A stretch of 64,000 nt of DNA from NCBI RefSeq assembly GCF_001690685.1, contig NZ_LZGL01000007.1, forward strand, positions 62,001-126,000. The letters are read 5' to 3'. The position numbers and the translations under genes were made by a program. The notes below the pieces were generated by a model that was not told where the DNA came from, ran no database searches, and saw only the letters and a program-made list of their open reading frames with translations. Shown here piece by piece: positions 61,596 through 64,000 of the stretch. Source of the DNA: Gilliamella sp. wkB112 (GTDB taxonomy: Bacteria > Pseudomonadota > Gammaproteobacteria > Enterobacterales > Orbaceae). The first letter of the stretch is position 1; every line of letters starts with the position of its first letter.

Positions 61596-63008
61596 ATGAG
61601 TAATGCTAAAGATTCAGGTTTGCTTGGTATTAAAGACATTGTGTTTATGAATGTCATTGCAATATTGAGTTTACGTCAAATTCCTAATGTAGCTCCTTAT
61701 GGGGCATCAGCGATGTTGCTTTGGCTACTTGCTGCATTTTGTCTTTTCTTCCCTTTAGCCATGGTTTGTGGTGAGCTTTCAACTGGCTGGCCAAAAGATG
61801 GTGGGATTTTTGTATGGGTAAAAGAAGCATTTGGTAAACGTATTGGTTGGATAGTTGTGGTTTGCTTCTTGTTTTCTTGTGTGCTTTTCTTCCCATTAAT
61901 GTTGCAATTTGGTTTTACTGCAATTGGTTATATGTTTAGTGCAGAATTAGCACAAAATCAAGTATTTATTGGTGTAGGTTCCATGGTTGTCTTTTGGATT
62001 TTGACACTTATGAATATTAGAGGTATGCAATGGACCAAAATTATTAATAGTGTTAGTGCCTGGCTTGGAGTATTTATCCCGGCAGCGATTATTATCGTCT
62101 TAGCGATAGTATGGTTATTAACCGGCCACCTAATGGCAACGGATTATAGCCATGTTAGTGATTGGATCCCTGATTTAAGTAGTTGGGATACTATTGTGTT
62201 CTTATCTAGCATGATGTTTGCTTTTGCCGGACTTGAAGTCGCTCCAATGATTGCAGGGCGTACTCGTGATCCGCAACGTGATTTCCCTAAAGCAATGGCA
62301 GTATCAGCAATTGTAATTGTTGGTATTTATATGATTGGTTCATGGGCAATTAACACCTTATTACCTGCTCAAGATACTGATATTGTTGCTGGAGTAATGC
62401 AGGCTATGGAAGCTGCAGCTAACGAATTACATATGCCTTGGTTATTACCAGTTATGGCTATTTGTTTATTCTTTGGTGCTTTAGGACAAATTAACTCATG
62501 GTTAGTTGGCCCGATCTATATGTTACAAGAAGCATCTAAAGAAGATAATTTACTTGGAGAACGAATTGGTCGTTTACACCCAGTTTATAAAACACCAGCC
62601 TTTGCATTAATTATTCAAGCAATTATTGTAACGGTTTTATGTTTCTCAACTTTTGTATCACCAAGTATTGCAGCGGCTTATTGGATGTTAACGGCGTTAA
62701 CTACTATCTGTTACTTTATTCCATATTTAGTAATGTTTATTGCTTATTATCGTTTACGTATTACGCAACCAAACGTAGCACGTAGTTTTAAAATTCCGGG
62801 TAAAGTAATGCCGATTGTATTACCTGGTTTAGGATTCTTATCTACTCTGTTTGCAGTGGTCTTAGTTTTTATTCCACCAGCACAAATCGACATGGGTGGT
62901 TATGCAGAGTATGTAGCTAAAATTGTTGGTGGTGCGGTGCTTGCTATCGGATTAGCTGAATGGATATTCCATCGAGCTCAAAAACGCAATCGTCTACAAC
63001 ACCAGTAA
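61596..63008 (+). CDS. APC-family amino acid permease/antiporter of the decarboxylase operon
   Basis: A 470-residue, 12-helix carrier of the glutamate:GABA/amine antiporter-like branch: helix 1 IVFMNVIAILSLRQIPNVAPYGASAMLLW, helix 6 FAFAGLEVAPMIAGRTRDPQRDFPKAM. I take the ATG at 61596, since GTGAGG just upstream is its ribosome-binding site; a GTG at 61584 would place that site inside the gene. It is 54 bp after the decarboxylase and 21 bp before the racemase gene. Probable role: uptake of ornithine or lysine in exchange for the diamine. Confidence 0.85.
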   Translation: MSNAKDSGLLGIKDIVFMNVIAILSLRQIPNVAPYGASAMLLWLLAAFCLFFPLAMVCGELSTGWPKDGGIFVWVKEAFGKRIGWIVVVCFLFSCVLFFPLMLQFGFTAIGYMFSAELAQNQVFIGVGSMVVFWILTLMNIRGMQWTKIINSVSAWLGVFIPAAIIIVLAIVWLLTGHLMATDYSHVSDWIPDLSSWDTIVFLSSMMFAFAGLEVAPMIAGRTRDPQRDFPKAMAVSAIVIVGIYMIGSWAINTLLPAQDTDIVAGVMQAMEAAANELHMPWLLPVMAICLFFGALGQINSWLVGPIYMLQEASKEDNLLGERIGRLHPVYKTPAFALIIQAIIVTVLCFSTFVSPSIAAAYWMLTALTTICYFIPYLVMFIAYYRLRITQPNVARSFKIPGKVMPIVLPGLGFLSTLFAVVLVFIPPAQIDMGGYAEYVAKIVGGAVLAIGLAEWIFHRAQKRNRLQHQ

Positions 63009-63029
63009 AATATAGAGGAGTGTAAATAT

Positions 63030-64000
63030 ATGTACAAACCTATATTGGAAATTGATTTACGTAAGTTAAGAAATAATGCCCGTGTAGAAAAAGATCTGTT
63101 AGCTAAACATGGCATTGAAGTAATGGCTGTAAATAAGGTTTTTGATGGTTGTGTCGAAACGGCGAAAGCCGTTCTCGATGGTGGCATTGATGTTATTGCC
63201 GAATCAAGAACTTATAATTTGAAAAAAATTAAACAAGCCTTAAATTGTAAAACTTGCTTATTACGTAGTCCTTGCTTAAGTGAAATTAGTGATGTAGTTA
63301 AATATGCTGACATTAGCTTAAATAGTGAGCCAGAAGTTATACAAGCACTTTCAGATGAAGCCGTAAAACAGCAAAAAGTTCATCAAGTTTTATTAATGGT
63401 GGATATGGGCGATTTACGCGAAGGAATTTGGTTTGAACATATTGATGAAATTATCAATACTGTTAAACTAATACTATCTTTACCTGGTGTTGAGCTTTAT
63501 GGGCTTGGCACTAACTTTAACTGCTATGGTACTGTTTTGCCTACCGTCAAAAATGGTGAAGATTTTTTACAAATAGCTCGTAAGGTAGAACAATCCTGTA
63601 ATATTAAAATAAAATATTTATCGGCTGGTAACTGTACTAGTTATCACTTACTAGATAAAGGTCTTTGGCCGGAAGGATTGAATCATTTGAGAATAGGTGG
63701 TTTACATGAGTTTGGTATTGAGTATGTAGATATGAAATATCTTGATGAATTTCATCATTCAAACAAACCAGTTGATAAAGCATGTAGTAATTTGTACAAA
63801 TTATATGCGGAAATCATTGAACTCAATAGTAAACCTACTGTTCCCGTTGGTGAATTAGGTGTAGATGCTTTTTTAAATAGTAAAACATTTGTTGATCATG
63901 GGACTCGCAAACGAGCACTTCTTGCCTTTGGGCGTCAAGATGTTCCTGCAGAAAGTTGTATTCCCGTCAATGATAATATTACTGTTTTAGGGCAAACCAG
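63030..64000 (+). CDS. Ornithine racemase-like PLP enzyme (partial, 3' end outside window)
   Basis: My own translation from the ATG at 63030 (AGAGGAG site) gives at least 323 residues of an alanine-racemase-fold protein: MYKPILEIDLRKLRNNARVEKD, the PLP lysine in MAVNKVFDG, LLMVDMGDLREGIWFEH, GLGTNFNCYGTVLPT, LSAGNCTSYHLLDKG, HLRIGG and VPVGELGVDAF. Spacing and motifs match the clostridial ornithine racemase group, with MVDMGDLREG and VGELGVDAF as markers. The frame is open at the window end. Placed behind a D-ornithine-type decarboxylase and a permease, it would supply the D-isomer from L-ornithine or L-lysine. Confidence 0.82.
   Translation, partial: MYKPILEIDLRKLRNNARVEKDLLAKHGIEVMAVNKVFDGCVETAKAVLDGGIDVIAESRTYNLKKIKQALNCKTCLLRSPCLSEISDVVKYADISLNSEPEVIQALSDEAVKQQKVHQVLLMVDMGDLREGIWFEHIDEIINTVKLILSLPGVELYGLGTNFNCYGTVLPTVKNGEDFLQIARKVEQSCNIKIKYLSAGNCTSYHLLDKGLWPEGLNHLRIGGLHEFGIEYVDMKYLDEFHHSNKPVDKACSNLYKLYAEIIELNSKPTVPVGELGVDAFLNSKTFVDHGTRKRALLAFGRQDVPAESCIPVNDNITVLGQT

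Overview
The window is an AT-rich stretch of a gammaproteobacterial chromosome. I infer an Orbaceae-type organism (Gilliamella, Orbus, Frischella), a host-gut relative of Enterobacteriaceae and Pasteurellaceae. The grounds are enterobacterial gene orders (xerD-dsbC-recJ; tRNA-Thr/Tyr/Gly/Thr followed by tuf-secE-nusG), very low GC and fermentative genes such as adhE. This is inference from gene content; no database was searched. I see no insertion sequence, prophage, CRISPR array or rRNA. Most of the window is ordinary chromosome with several accessory catabolic and transport islands.

Layout. 1-6.2 kb, minus strand: the 5' part of nnr, then mpl, recJ, dsbC and xerD. 6.4-10.6 kb: a Pr6Pr membrane protein with grxB, an orphan LacD-type aldolase, and a divergent MHS-family MFS carrier. 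10.6-17.4 kb: a minus-strand operon for a peptide/opine-type ABC importer (binding protein, two permeases, fused ATPase) ending in a VOC protein and a divergent ProC-like reductase. 17.8-20.5 kb: adhP and an APC permease. 20.9-27.0 kb: an L-threonate (tetronate) catabolic operon ltnD-otnK-otnC-otnI-gntP with a divergent DeoR-type regulator; the shared promoter region carries a perfect CRP site between two 14-bp inverted repeats. 27.2-29.3 kb: a GNAT gene with an apparent internal deletion, and an MFS carrier divergent from a MerR regulator. 29.4-35.6 kb: tRNA-Pro, tgt, queA, two paralogous M48 lipoproteases, a small membrane protein and alaA. 35.7-41.4 kb: an ACT-domain/UPF0210 pair, tcdA and adhE. 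41.5-44.4 kb: four tRNAs, tuf, secE and nusG. 44.5-57 kb: yheS, an OPT carrier, mazG, an unknown gene, a GST and gltBD. 57.2-64 kb: yhiN, then a sigma-54-controlled cluster with a fold-III PLP decarboxylase resembling the Salmonella D-ornithine/D-lysine decarboxylase, an APC permease and an ornithine-racemase-like protein cut by the window end.

How the genes work together. Two catabolic modules are complete enough to read as pathways. The threonate operon should convert imported L-threonate through 2-oxo- and 3-oxo-tetronate and its 4-phosphate to dihydroxyacetone phosphate under CRP and DeoR-type control. The 60-64 kb cluster should import a basic amino acid, racemise it and decarboxylate it to a diamine, with transcription from a near-perfect sigma-54 promoter driven by the divergently encoded PAS/AAA+/Fis activator. 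tgt and queA both serve queuosine synthesis.

The least explained signal is a dispersed intergenic sequence of about 43-53 bp present in five copies (around 6.37, 17.68, 20.68, 37.54 and 57.15 kb). The copies align without gaps, and four of the five lie upstream of, and point towards, a gene.
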